Assembly (NCBI RefSeq): GCF_018446385.1
Contig: NC_056001.1
Coordinates: forward strand, 109,346,436 to 109,410,435
Length of the DNA stretch: 64,000 nucleotides
Direction: 5' to 3'
Origin: Zingiber officinale
Lineage: Eukaryota; Streptophyta; Magnoliopsida; Zingiberales; Zingiberaceae
How positions within the stretch are numbered: position 1 is the first letter of the stretch; every line of letters begins with the position of its first letter. Below the pieces are notes generated by a model. The model was given only the letters and a program-made list of their open reading frames with translations, ran no database searches and was not told where the DNA came from. This document shows positions 46,320-58,700 of the stretch, piece after piece. A program made the position numbers and the translations under genes.

Positions 46320-47625
46320 GATGGATGCAGCCGATAAAATCAACATTGTCATGACACTAGAGGAATATGAGATTTTAATAAATGCTAAGGCATAAGCACT
46401 GTCTCGAGAACAAACTGCGGATTCTCACCCGCATCGGGCACTTGTAGCCTCTGTAGAAGAGTATCATGGATCAAAGAGAAGATCCAAGCAAAAACAACCG
46501 TTTGAGTTCCTTCAAGCATTTTTTTAAACACCCACTAAGGGTTGAGCCAAGATCGAGCGCTCACAAGCCTCCTCAACTAAGAATCCACCCCAAAGGGACT
46601 CAAGGCGAGGCAAGACTCCTACCGCTCGAGAATCACCTGATCAACCTAGTGTAACTTTCTCTCAAGAGGTAATAGATGAAAAGCCGCCTAAGCATTTCTG
46701 ACCTTTGTTAGTTGGAGATTACGGAGGCAATATTGATTCTAAAGATCACCTCTGAATATTTGAGAATGCCGCTCTACTGCACTAGTATAGCGACGCCATA
46801 AAATGCTGATTGTGTCTAACCATTCTATCAAGCTCGACACAGAGATGGTTTGACTGACTGTCGATTGAATTCATTACCTGTTTTAAGGAATTCATAAAGG
46901 TGTTCCTCCACTACTTCGCTAGTAGTCGGAGATACCACCAGACCTCGCTTAATCTATTTGCCCTTCGACAAAGGTCAAAGGAAATGCTAAAAGAATATAT
47001 TCAGTGCTTAAATCAAGTTACCTTAAATGTCCCCTCGACAACTATAGAAATACCGATGAGTGCTTTCTTGCAGGGCGTGTCTATTGGAGAATTCTTCAGT
47101 TCTCTAGTGAAGAAACTCTCAATAGATTTTGATAATCTATTAAGCCGATCGATCAGGTATGTCTGTGTAGAGGAAGCTTAATCCGCCAGACAAGAAAGCA
47201 ATACACAAACTCCTGCCATCACTCAGACAAAGTGTAAGGCTCCCCCTCAAATTAGCATATGAGCCGCCCACTTGAACCAAGAAGGGAGGAGAGGGCAGTG
47301 CAGGAGGTGGAAGACATCCCAAAATTGACTATCACGCCAAATCGGTCGCTTCCTTAAAAGCATAGATGTTTTTATGATTACAATCAATCCCATCATCATG
47401 CTACTAGTGAATGTCATCAGTACGCCAAGAGGCTCCGTCGAATGGTGCAGTAAGGAGAATCGAATAAAGGATCAACCTAGCTCCCCTTTCGAGGATCTCC
47501 TTCAAACATATAGTGGGAAGAGCCTAGCTGATGCTCAGACCAAACATTCGATCTGCAGATTATCCAAATTGACCAAAAGCACATCCGATTGGAATCTTCA
47601 CGAAACGTCCGATCAGCATCTCTAA
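46320..47625 (+). pseudogene. Gypsy Gag remnant
   Basis: After an ATG-like MDAADKINIVM start, several stops interrupt a Retrotrans_gag domain. Its best block is 46900-47181 (FLHYFASSRRYHQTSLNLFALRQ, then LKEYIQCLNQVTLNVP), which parallels the Tat-element gag (FLHHFASSRRYQKISV). A degenerate zinc-knuckle equivalent lies near 47365-47420 in another frame. No protease or reverse transcriptase is seen. Confidence 0.8.
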
Positions 47626-47773
47626 ATGAAAGCCGACCAGCAAAAATCAAAATGGACAACACGTCCAACTAGCAAGGTAAGCCTGATCGACAAAAGCCAA
47701 AATGAGCATCCAATCGGAAATACCAAAGGACCAAAATGTCAATCCGATCGATAGCTCCAAAATAGCTCTAATT

Positions 47774-47987
47774 GTAAGATTTTTAATTGAGGCAATTTCA
47801 TTCGGTATATCCGTTTGACAGCTCCAAGCCATTTAAGTCATACACCGTGCCTTCACTCTCCAAGGCATTCAGGTCAAACACTATGTCTTCAAACTCTAAG
47901 GCATTCGAGTCAAACACCGTGCCTTTACACTCCAAGGCATTTGAGTCATACACCGTGCCTCCACTCTCCAAAGCATTAGGGTCATAT
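47774..47987 (+). repeat. Start of the 3' LTR, decayed Gypsy element
   Basis: It begins TGTAAGATTTTTAATTG and soon enters about four units of the 36-bp minisatellite (47828-47985). This shows that class A repeats stand near the 5' end of the giant LTR. Confidence 0.65.
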
Positions 47988-48669
47988 TGTTGGTTGCTAC
48001 TCGGAATACCTTCATAGTTTCGCTGTACAAAAATTTGTACAAGCATAGAACTATCCTAGCTACGCTTGTACTCTACTAAAGTTAAATTTGGATTGCAAAC
48101 GATGTTTAACATTATTAATCCAAATTATCCTTCAGAAGTTAAACTTGGATTGGAAACGATACTTAACATTTTTACTCCAAGTTTAACTGATGTGATTTTC
48201 CTAAATTAAACCATATTACAGAAGTTATCAAATATCTATTTCAAAGATCGACTTCCAGGTTAACATGGCGAGGCACTAGGCCTTCTTGGGTATGAGATCA
48301 TCCATCACTTTCTAGACAAAGTCTCACAAAGAAATTGAATATTTAACTTCTTACAGTAAACTAGGTTTAACTATAGAGACCTCAATAGAAACACAATATC
48401 GAAACATGAAATCGAACAATAAAATCGATAACAAAAATGATAACTAAAAACCGATAACCTCTTGTGTTTGGTTTTTCAAGATCTATACAAAAAATGAACT
48501 AGTTATGATGCGGAAACTAATAACTAGTTATACTTTTTGTAGCTTATAGACCTCTAGATCTTCTGCTGTATTCCCTTCCTTCTTTTGGCCGTCGTGTGGG
48601 CGACAATCTTCCAAGATGAAATCCACTCAAGCTTCTTCCAAGGCTTCCAAGATCCAACCACCAACTAAC
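47988..48669 (-). repeat. Truncated LTR of the 2.6 kb LTR Copia family
   Basis: It starts TGTTGGTTGCTACTCGG, as do 53171 and 60194, and follows the same course for ~680 bp before the second gag-only element begins. Relative to the other copies it is quite diverged. No matching remainder follows on the right. Confidence 0.8.
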
Positions 48670-48987
48670 TGTTGGTGCAACCTTAGGTCAAGGTTGACCT
48701 GGGTGACCCGACTCGAGTTGACCTGACTCGAGGTATATTTTGATGTTTGACAAGAATGGAGAAGTTGTATTTTGATGTTTGACAAGAATAGGAACTTGGG
48801 GGATTGTGGGTGCAACCTTTGGTCAAGGTTGACCTGGTTGACCCGACTTGAGTTGACCTGATTCGGGAAAAGTCCAAGTATGGAGACTTGGCACGGGAAA
48901 AGTCCAAGCAGGAAGGTTGGCACGGGGAAAAGTCCAAGTATGGAGACTTGGCACGGAAAAGTCCAAGTATGGAAGCTTGGCATGGGA

Positions 48988-49290
48988 GGTCGGAGAGGGC
49001 TCGGTAGCTCGTTCTCTGGACCGGACGAAGTCGGAGAGGGCTCAGTAGCTCGTTCTCCGAGGTCCGAGAGGGCTCGGTAGCTCGTTCTCCGGACTAGGTC
49101 CGAGAGGGCTCGGTAGCTCGTTCTTTGGACCATACAGAGTTGGAGAGGGCTCGGTAGCTCGTTCTCCGGACTAGGTCAGAGAGGGCTCGGTAGCTCGTTC
49201 TCTGGACCGGATGAGGAAGTCGAAGAGGGCTCGGTAGCTCGTTCTCCGGACTAGGTCAGAGAGGGCTCGGTAGCTCATTCTCTAGACCGG
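48988..49290. repeat. ~36-bp minisatellite in the LTR
   Basis: Eight or so units with GAGGGCTCGGTAGCTCGTTC and alternating joins such as TCCGGACTAGGTC and TCTGGACCGGA. Confidence 0.9.
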
Positions 49291-49343
49291 AAAGGCTTTA
49301 GGGTTTAGGGCTGGGAAACTCTAAAACCTACATAGGCATTAGA

Positions 49344-49670
49344 TCGGTCTGTTGACCGATCCAGTGAGACTTTGGTTTATCTGATCGGTCTAGTGACCGA
49401 TCAGTAACCAAACAGAAGCTTACTGTGGGTTATCTGATCGGTCTGTAGACCGATCAGGAAGCGATGGACGATAGGAGGGGATCGGTCTGTGGACCGATCC
49501 ACCTATAGTCTGATCGGTCCACAGACCAATCAGGCTTGTGGAACCAACTCTCTGTGAGAGTTGGAGATCGGTCTGGGGACCGATCAGCCTAGGGCCTGAT
49601 CGGTCCACAGACCGATCAGATGTCTTGTGGACCGATCAGGGTGAAGCCTGATCGGTCCAGGTCTAGCCGT
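49344..49670. repeat. GATCGGTC...GACCGATC hairpin array
   Basis: About eight 20-bp imperfect palindromes such as GATCGGTCTGTGGACCGATC, with variable 10-35 bp joins. Further copies lie in the element's interior (52924-53020). Confidence 0.92.
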
Positions 49671-50276
49671 TGAGTCACAACGGCTAGATTTCTGTGTCTT
49701 ATGTTTCTTCTTCGCAGGTGCAGTTTATAAGCCTCTACAGTGAAGGTGGATAGCATAACTTCTTCCTCCTCAAGACTGCGACTAGAGCTTTGCTGAGCTC
49801 TTCATTTTCTGAAGCTTCGTGTGAGCTTCCATCGGCTAGTTTTCTAGCTGCTATTGTGAAGTTGTTGCTTCATCAACGGACTCCAGTCGACAACGAGAAG
49901 GCAAGCAAACCTGGTAGGGTGTCTTTACATTCATATTGTCCATTGTTTCTTGCTCTATTCTTTGTACTCCATTATTGCTGTTGCAAAAGGAATTGTGGTG
50001 AGGTTTCTCCACCCAGAAGGAGTTCTTATTAGTCGGTTTTCCGGGGTCTCATCCACCGACGGATTGATAGGATTCGTCCACCTTACGGACACGCCGAGGA
50101 GTAGGAGTATCATCTCCGAACCTCGTTATATCGTCGCGTTTGAGGTTTGATCTTCTCCATTTTCGTTTCTACTCTTTATTTCCGCTGCGCTAACTCAAAT
50201 TGTAGGAAGAAACGAGAATTTGGGGTCGGCTATTCACACCCCCCCTCTCTAGCCGCTATCCGAAGATTCTAACAAG

Positions 50277-50288
50277 TGGTATCAGAGC
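50277..50288 (+). other. Primer-binding site, initiator-Met tRNA type
   Basis: TGGTATCAGAGC is a perfect common Copia site, two bases after the LTR. Confidence 0.92.
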
Positions 50289-50336
50289 GAGGTCGCTCTT
50301 CGTCGGATTAACACCCGAGGGAGCACGAGCTAGAGA

Positions 50337-51812
50337 ATGGATCAACTTGGAGAAGACGTCACGATTCCACCCTTCTACGATCGCGACGATTTCGCGTTTT
50401 GGAAGGTAAGAATGAAGTATTTTCTTATGACTAACCTAGTAAATTGGAATTGTGTACAAGTAGGTTTTATTCATCCGGTGGATAAAGAAAGAGAACCTCT
50501 CGAGAAGAAGAAGTGGACGAAGGAACAAATCCACCAATCCATAATCAACGACGAGGTAACGAAAATCTTTGAATTTTCATTACCTAATGATATCTTGTGT
50601 AAGATAGGTAGATACAACAATGCCAAGGAGTTGTGGAACAACTTGGCTAAGTTCCATGAGGAGAGCTCCAATTCAAGTCATGAAGAGGAGTCAAGTGAGC
50701 CAAGTAGCTCACATCATGGAGGTATGGAATTAGAAGTTGAGGGCTACTCAACATCTAAGGAAGAAGAGGAGGAGAGTTCTTCTTCAAGACTGGAGCAAGA
50801 AGAAGAGGCATCTACCTCCGGAAGGGATGAAGGAGAGAGCTTATATCCATCCTCAACCCTTGGTAACTCAAGCAACTTAATTTCAAGTAAATTACATATA
50901 ATGTGCTTTGAGTGTAGGGAATATGGACATTACAAAAGTAAATGTCCAAAGAGGATTAGGAAGACTCCACCGGCACCAAAAGTCAAGGAAGCCGGAGTCC
51001 CGGTACGCAAGGGCAAGGAGCACGTGGTGTGCTTCCAATGCAAGCAAAGGGGACATTATAGGAGTCAATGTCCAAGGGGGAGGCAACCTCACAAGGAAAA
51101 GAGACCAAGCACATCTATGGGGGGAGCTAAGGCAAACCCTAAGGTATCCTTTAAGGCACATTCTTGCAATTCTAATAAGACACATGCTAGTAGTTTTATT
51201 GCAATTGTCAATAATGATAAGCATGATAACCATAGAAACCGATACATGTGCTTAGGTGCCAAACATGTTAGCCTAGATAAGGACAATGCTAGAAATGTCA
51301 ACCCTAGAGTTAACTCATCTAAGGTTAAGGAAAACCTAGATAGGAATCCCAAAACAACTAGACATATGCCTAGGAATACCTCAAAGAAAAATGGAAAATT
51401 AAAGCTTGAGGTATTAAAGAAGGAAAATCAAGTCTTGAGGTCAAGACTTGACACTTTAGAAAAGTCTCTTAAAAATTTGGAGAATTCAACTCTAGGGTCT
51501 AAGGGTCAAAAATCAAAGCCCAAGGACATGAGAGGTTTGGGTCACAAACCTAAGTCTCAAGTGGTCAAGCCCGCTTATCATAATGTTCCATTCGATTATG
51601 GAACAAGATCTAGGGCTAGGAAGACTATCACCAAGGTCACAAGGGGAGTCACCCCTAGAGTTGATCTTGATGAGTCCCAAATGACCAAGGCTTTAAAGCC
51701 TAGGAGGGTCATTAGGAGGGTTGCTAGGGAAGTCATCCCTAGTGAATATTTAGTGAACCCAATGAGCTCAAATAGGTATTGGGTTCCTAGGAGCGTGATT
51801 CCTTCACGCTAG
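50337..51812 (+). CDS. Copia-type Gag with two zinc knuckles, 491 aa
   Basis: Begins MDQLGEDVTIPPFYDRDDF with the short N-terminal Gag signature and FWKVRMKYFL. A UBN2-type start (to AKELWNNLAKFHEE, residue ~108) breaks off and is replaced by an acidic Ser/Glu-rich region, so most of the usual capsid domain is missing. Two CCHC knuckles follow: CFECREYGHYKSKC (190-203) and CFQCKQRGHYRSQC (232-245). A basic middle part, a short coiled coil (KLKLEVLKKENQVLRSRL, about 355-395) and a basic tail end the protein. The frame is uninterrupted despite lacking pol, unlike gag of element 1. It would bind nucleic acid; whether it can form particles is doubtful. Confidence 0.85.
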   Translation: MDQLGEDVTIPPFYDRDDFAFWKVRMKYFLMTNLVNWNCVQVGFIHPVDKEREPLEKKKWTKEQIHQSIINDEVTKIFEFSLPNDILCKIGRYNNAKELWNNLAKFHEESSNSSHEEESSEPSSSHHGGMELEVEGYSTSKEEEEESSSSRLEQEEEASTSGRDEGESLYPSSTLGNSSNLISSKLHIMCFECREYGHYKSKCPKRIRKTPPAPKVKEAGVPVRKGKEHVVCFQCKQRGHYRSQCPRGRQPHKEKRPSTSMGGAKANPKVSFKAHSCNSNKTHASSFIAIVNNDKHDNHRNRYMCLGAKHVSLDKDNARNVNPRVNSSKVKENLDRNPKTTRHMPRNTSKKNGKLKLEVLKKENQVLRSRLDTLEKSLKNLENSTLGSKGQKSKPKDMRGLGHKPKSQVVKPAYHNVPFDYGTRSRARKTITKVTRGVTPRVDLDESQMTKALKPRRVIRRVAREVIPSEYLVNPMSSNRYWVPRSVIPSR

Positions 51813-53170
51813 ATGGTTTAGGGTGTGCCAACCTTAATTGGATAGGTAGTTAACCTACTCATGGCAAAAGGTGGCATTTTAGGAATTTTTAGGGTTTAAT
51901 CAAGCCTTGAAAATGAAAGTTAAAATTCTTCCTAAGGTGATTAGGATGTGCCAACCACATTTGAGGAGTTTTCTAGGCTCAATCTAATTGGCACATAGTG
52001 ATCTAAAAATCTTTAGTATATGATTTTAGGTCTATTACACTTAGGAATATAGAATTTATGATAAAATGATCAAAATTATCAACAATGGTAACTAAGGCTA
52101 GAATTAGGTATTTTCTATACCTTTATATGTTATTTACCATACATTGTTTGTCATATGCCATGTCATGACATCATATTTATTTTATTATCATTTGAAATGT
52201 CATGAAAATGCTTAGGTTAGTTATATGTCATGCCTTATTTAAGTTTCATACTTTATGTCATGACATCATGACATTGGCACATATTTTCACTTATGATATT
52301 ATTTTATGCCATGTCATCATCTCTTGCATTTATGATCAATTAAATTGATTTAAGGATAGAAACACAATTTGATATGGAGATCAAATTGTTGTTTAGAAAA
52401 TGCATGAGAACTTAGCTTAAGATGACCTAAACCCATATCTCACATCAAAATTGACTTGGATGTGTTTGATACACCTTGGATGTGTGTGAGATATTAGGAT
52501 GGTGAGTTAGGATCAAGGTGCATAGTTTTTGTACCTAGATGAGCCTAATTCGAAATTGAGGATCATAGGGAAAACTTGTGTACAAGTCATGTACATTTAG
52601 TCCTAAGATTGTGGTCCTAAATTGAATGGTTTAAAATCATTTCAAAATTGATTTGAAAAACCTTGATGAAGCTTTTCTAGTGATAGCATTCATCATTGAG
52701 CAAGTTGATACAAAGATGGATTAACCTTGAGCTATTTCAAAGTCTTTCGAACTTTGTATCAAGATTTAAAAATGGGAGTTATTTTCATAGAAAACTATTT
52801 TTTCATGATAATATATGTCATGAGGAATGTATTCTCAAAATTTTACAATTTTTGGAATTTTCTGTGATTTTTTAGGGGTTTCTTAATTTCGGGAGAAAAA
52901 ACAGAAATCCTTATCATAGAGTTATGGACCGATCAGAGGGGGTCTTGATCGGTCCAGGGAAGTCTGGATCGGTCACTGGACCGATCCAGGGAAGTGTGGA
53001 TCGGTCTGGTGACCGATCAGAGCGTGCCAAAATGCTGATTTTCGACTGTTGTCTAAAATTTCAGCTATGGAAGTTGGTGCTTTAGATTTCTAAAGGGTTG
53101 AAACTCTCCAAGACATTGTTGGTGCAATGGTCAAGGAGGAGTTGACCTTTAGGGGGAGTTTTACCTGTAT
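51813..53170 (+). other. Noncoding interior of gag-only element 2
   Basis: AT-rich sequence rich in TCATGACAT words around 52140-52330, without pol motifs. The right part repeats the LTR's GATCGGTC hairpins (52924-53020), then a purine-rich tract just before the next LTR. Confidence 0.65.
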
Positions 53171-55788
53171 TGTTGGTTGCTACTCGGAAAACCTAGAGGT
53201 TCCACTGTACAAAAATTTTGTACAAAGGTCTAAACCTTTTCCTAGCTACCATGTGTTCTTTTAAATTAAATTTTGGATCGCCTGCGGAACTTAACACTTT
53301 TGATCCAAAACTTAATATATATGTTCTTTTAGGTTTAGACTTGGATCTCCTGCGGAACTTAACACGTTCGACCCAAATCACCTTAAGTTATTAATTCCAT
53401 TAAACATTAATTTCCATAATTGGTTCCCAGTACTGACGTGGCGAGGCACATGGCCTTCTTGGATATGGGAGCAACCACCACCGACTAGACAAAACCTTTT
53501 ATGGAAAACTAATATTTAATTTCCTAAAATAATTTTAGGTTAACCGAAAAAGAACAATCAAATCACAAGGAAAAGAAAAACAAAAGAATACTATATCGAA
53601 AACAAATTCGAAACACTAGAATCGTAAGCCTCTTGTATTTGGTATTATTTCCATAAATAACTAGTATGATGCGGAAAGAAAAATTACTAGTTATACCTTT
53701 TAGAAAGACCTCTTGATCTTCTACCGTATTCCTCTTCTAACGTTGTGTGGGCAACGATCTTCCGAGATGAGAACCACCAAGCACCTTCTTCTTCCTTGCA
53801 AGTTTCGCCATCAAAACATCTTCTAGGATGAAGAGGTTCGGCCACCACCACCATGCTCCAAGGGATGCTAGAAACGAGGCTTGCTTTCTTTCCTTCTTCT
53901 CCTTGATCCGCCACTAACAAAGCTCCACCAAGAGATAAGTTTCGCCAACAAGAGGAGAGGAGAGAAATAGGCGGCCACACCAAAGAAGAAAAGAGGAAGA
54001 AAAGAATAGAGTTGTTCACCATGAAGCCTCCTCTACCCCCTCTTTATAATCCTTGGTCTTGGCAAATAAGGAAAAATTAATAAAACCTTCCTTAATTTTT
54101 TGCCATGAAAAGAAAAATTAATTAATTAAAATTAATTTCCTTTTTCCAACTTATTTGGCCAACCACAATCCTTAAATCAAGGAAAGTTTTAATTAAAACA
54201 AAATTAAAACTTCCTAATTTATTTCTAGAAATTTATAAAAATTTCTCCAATAATTTTATCCCTTCATGATTGGTTAATAAAAGGAAATTTTATAAATTAA
54301 AATATTTCTTTTAAACATGTGGATAAAAAGAAAGTTATCTCTAAAAATTAAAATCTCTTTAATCTACAAATAAGGAAAGATATCAAATCTTTTCTTAATC
54401 TTTGTAGAAACTTATAAAAGAGAATATTTAATTTTAAACTCTTTTAAATCATGAACATGATTAAAATTGAAAGTTTTCTTAAAATTTAAAATCCTCCTTT
54501 AATCAACAAATAAGGAAAGATTTCAAATTTTAAACTCTCTTTAAACATGTAGATGATTTACAAATAAGGAAAGTTTTACCAAAAATTAAAACCATCCTTT
54601 TAAACTACAAATAAGGAAAGAGATTAATCTCTTCTCTTAATCTTTGTAGAAAGTTATAAAAGGAAATTTTTAATTTTTAAACTTTCTTTTAAAATCATGA
54701 TATCCACATAAGAAATAATTTTAATAAAAATCCTTTTTAATATTCTAGTGGTCGGCCACCTAAGCTTGGGACCCAAGCTTTGGCCGGCCACCTTCATGGC
54801 TCATCCATTTGGTCTTAGCCGGCCCTAGCTTGGGTTCCAAGCTAGCTTGGCCGACCCATTGGATGGGTAAGAATGTGGGTATGGGTATAAATCTTATATA
54901 CTAGAGGCTACGATAGGACCGAGGAGGAATTGGTTTTGTCTCCGATGAAATTACATCCGTGTTCGCCCGAACACAACTTAATTTCATCAATAATTCATTC
55001 CACTAAAGAACTATTATTGAACTATCGCACCAATCCCAAATTACATTTGGGCTCCTTCTTATTATGAGTGTGTTAGTCTCCCGTGTTTAAGATAACAATG
55101 TCCACTAATTAAGTAAGTTACGACAACTCACTTAATTAATATCTAGCTCCAAGAGTAGTACCACTCAACTTCATCGTCATGTCGGACTAAGTCCACCTGC
55201 AGGGTTTAACATGACAATCCTTATGAGCTCCTCTTGGGGACATTCTCAACCTAGATCACTAGGACACAGTTTCCTTCTATAATCAACAACACACACTATA
55301 AGTGATATCATTTCCCAACTTATCGGGCTTATTGATTCATCGAACTAAATCTCACCCATTGATAAATTAAAGAAATAAATATCAAATATATGTGCTTGTT
55401 ATTATATTAGGATTAAGAGCACACACTTCCATAATAACTGAGGTCTTTGTTTCTTTATAAAGTCAGTATAAAAGAAACGACCTCTAATGGTCCTACTCAA
55501 TACACTCTAAGTGTACTAGTGTAATTATATAGTTAAGATAAACTAATACCTAATTACACTACGATCTTCCAATGGTTTGTTCCTTTCCATTATGGTCGTG
55601 AGCTACCGTTTATAATTTATAAGACCGATAACATGATCCTCTGTGTGTGACACCACACACCATGTTATCTACAATATAAATTAATTGAACAACTATATTT
55701 ATCATAAATGTAGACATTTGACCAATGTGATTCTTATTTCTAGATAAATGTTTATACCAAAAGCTAGGCTTTTAGTATACACCTTACA
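53171..55788 (-). repeat. 3' LTR of the decayed Copia element
   Basis: 2618 bp, TGTTGGTTGC to CTTACA in plus orientation. The TATA box on the minus strand lies at about 54040-54050 (TATAAAGAGG). Upstream of it, in element sense, are five ACAAATAAGGAAAG-type repeats (54366-54620) and AAGCTTGGGACCCAAGCTT-type palindromes (54758-54835). Confidence 0.88.
54366..54620. repeat. Dispersed ACAAATAAGGAAAG repeats in the LTR
   Basis: Four or five copies at uneven spacing in an otherwise A/T-only region upstream of the LTR promoter. They recur in the inverted copy at 63480-63740. Confidence 0.75.
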
Positions 55789-58700
55789 ATCTCCCACTTA
55801 TACTAAAAGACTGTTGCCATATCTGCCATACATCTAATTTCCAACCCTTCAACATGTTCATCAAAAGCTCTCCTTAAGGACCTTAGTGAAAGATCTATAG
55901 GTCATCATCCGATGCATTCTAGGCAACAACAACTTCTCCTCGCTTATACGATTTCTCGTATTGGGTACTACGCTCTATTGTGTTTACTTGCCTTATAGAC
56001 TTATGGTTTCTTCGAGTTTGTTATGCACCAACATTATTACAATAAATTGTAATAATCTTTGGACACAAATCATATCTAAGTCTATCTTGAGGTTATTGAG
56101 TCATTCAACTTTATGGCTACCTTGAGGCTTGCCATATACTAAGCTTCTATGGTGGAGTTCAGAAAACACCTATGCTTATCACTCTTCCATAGTTATGACT
56201 TTACCTCCTAAAGTAAACACAAAACCCCGAGGTTGACTTATTATTGTCCCTTCCGATTGGAAGTCAAAATCCATGCAACCCACAAGGACCAAATTAACTA
56301 CTTGTAAGCTAGCATATATTCTCTAGTGCCTCTAAGGTACTTTAATATATGCTTTATCGCAATCAATGTCCTTGTCTAGGGTTACTTTGATATTCGCTAA
56401 CTATGCCTTTGGCAAAACAGATTTCTCGTGCATAGCATACATTAGGTTGTCTAACTATCGAAGCATAAAGAACTGCCTATATGTCCTCAATCTCCTTTGA
56501 TGTCATCGAGACATCTCTTTAGATAAAGGCACTCCATCCTTAAAAGGTAAGAAACCTTCTAGGAGTTTTGCATGCTTAAAACGAGCAAGGATTTTTCCGA
56601 TATATCAAGCTTGGGATAAGTAAAATATTCTCTTTTTATCCCTTATTACTTTGATCTCAAGAATATATACATTCTCCCAAGTCCTTTATATCAAATTATT
56701 TGACAACCATACCTTACTTTCGACAACATTTTGATATTGTTTCAACTACCAAAATGTTATCTACGATAGTACAAGAAATACCACCACACTTCCATCACAC
56801 CTTTGTATACACAAGACTTATCCGTTACTAAATCCATAGACTTTGATAAACCGGATGCTCTAAGACCTTGAAGCTTTGCCTCAGTCCATAGATCGATTGA
56901 GCTTACAAGATGCTCTTAGCCTTTGCAATGAACCCTTCGGTTGCTTTATATGGATGTTTTCTTCAAGACTTCCATTAAGGAATGTTGTTTGACATCCACT
57001 TGCCAAATAGATAAAAGAATCCGATAGACTTAAGCATGGCTACCAGTGAAAAAGTTTCTTTTCATCAAGCCTTGCTTTGAAAGTTACTACCTGCTCATCC
57101 CTCTTTCCTATTATAGACCTTTTAACACCCAACGCTTTTACACCATTTGGTGATTCTACAAGCTTCCATTTTATTAGAATACATATATTCTAATTCTTTA
57201 TTCATTACTTTGCCAAGATGCCGCATCTTTATCTTAGAGTGCTTCATCATATGACCGGAGATCAGGTTCATGTCCTCCAGGGATCGAGTCCAAAAACTCT
57301 CCCAAAACATGAACCTATTTAGGTTGCTTAACAACCCTCCCACTACGACAAGACACTTTCTGTAATTGTGTATCAATTTGTGATACGTGTTGCAGTTTTC
57401 TTGTGGTATCTCATCTTGTACAGTTGGTACTAGGTTAGACATGTCCTTTATTATTTCCTTAAGAACAAATTTACTTATGAGCACGTGGTTCATTATATAG
57501 TCCTTTTCTAAAAATCAGTCATTGATGCTAACAATGACCTTCTGATTTTTAAGACTATAAACCTACTTTTGTTTATCTAGGATAACTTACAAACAAGTGA
57601 ACTCCTATCCAACTTATCATTGTCTCTCTTTAACATATGTGCTGGATTACCCGAATCCGAATATGCTTCAAAATAGGTTTTCACCTATTCAGCAATTCTA
57701 TATGAGTAGAGAGTTCTAACTTGGAAGGTACTATGTTCACTTTCGTTAGAGTTTATCCTTAAAACAAATTTGGTAATTTTCTGAATAACTCATCATCTAT
57801 CTAATTATTTCATAAGAGTCCTTTACCTTCTTCTACTACACCATTCTTGGGGTGTACCAGATGCAGTTGGGATTGAAATCCAACTTCCGATAAGTGACCC
57901 TAAAATCTCTCAAGAGGTACTTGCCACTACGATCTTCCATAGTGACTTTTACTTTAACATTTCTCCGCATCAGCCTTGTACTTTGAACTAATCAAAGCAC
58001 TTAGTCTCCGGCACATTAAGTAAATGTATTTGTATCTTGAATAGTTGTCTATAAAATAGACGAAATATTCGATACTACCGCTTGTCTGGATTGTCATAGG
58101 ATCACACAAAACAGAATGAACCAATTCCAATATATCTTTGACTCCATTCCCTTAGACTTAAAAGCTTCTTGGTTATTTTCCTTTCAAGTAAGACTCGTAG
58201 GTGAAAGATTTCCACTACTAATGAACACAAAAGTTCATCACCTACCAATGAATCCTACTTAAGTTAATATAACCTAGCTTTAGATGCCAAAGATATAATT
58301 GGTTCATTTCAGAGGTTTTTTCTTAAAATTAGAAGATGTGTTACTATTCCATTTGTTGCATCGCGGGAGTTATTGGATTATAAATTGTCAACCATCATAC
58401 CATAATAGATAACTTTCCTATTTTTCTTGATAACAACTTTGTTATCAAAATAGACACAATATCTATAATAGTTTAGAAACTGAAATCAGGTTCTTTCTAA
58501 ACTTGGTACGTAAAGACAATTACTTAAAATCCATATTTTATTCTTATCAAAGGATAAACATCTCCCACTGCAACAGCTACCACTTTTACAGTAGTGCCCA
58601 TGTGGACGGTGATTTACCTTTCATTTAGTTGTCGGGTTTCCTGGAACCCTGCAATGAATTGCAGACATGATTAATGACATCTTGTATCTACACTCCAGGT

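Larger units (their letters stand above)
44975..47987 (+). mobile_element. Decayed Gypsy element of the giant-LTR family
   Basis: A truncated 5' LTR (44975-46273), primer-binding site (46277-46294), broken gag (46320-47625) and the first ~210 bp of a 3' LTR (47774-47987). Pol is absent. The LTR repeats match 8859-12977. The 3' LTR is cut by the LTR fragment that begins at 47988. Confidence 0.75.
48670..50274 (+). repeat. 5' LTR of gag-only element 2
   Basis: 1605 bp, TGTTGGTGCAACC to TTCTAACA. Inside are AAAAGTCCAAG(T/C)-type repeats (48868-48985), a 36-bp minisatellite, a block of hairpin repeats and a TTATAAGCC promoter motif near 49725. Confidence 0.9.
48670..53170 (+). mobile_element. 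Gag-only Copia-type retroelement, TR-GAG-like, no. 2
   Basis: A 5' LTR (48670-50274), primer-binding site (50277-50288), an intact gag gene (50337-51812) and 1.3 kb of noncoding sequence up to 53170. No pol motif and no 3' LTR. A purine-rich TTTAGGGGGAG at about 53149 is the probable polypurine tract, so the 3' LTR was lost when the next element came in. It can only be non-autonomous. Confidence 0.8.

Noticed and set aside
53687-54022. 111-codon minus-strand frame
   Set aside because: It lies inside the 2.6 kb LTR around its transcription start region and is frameshifted in the copy at 60780-61020.
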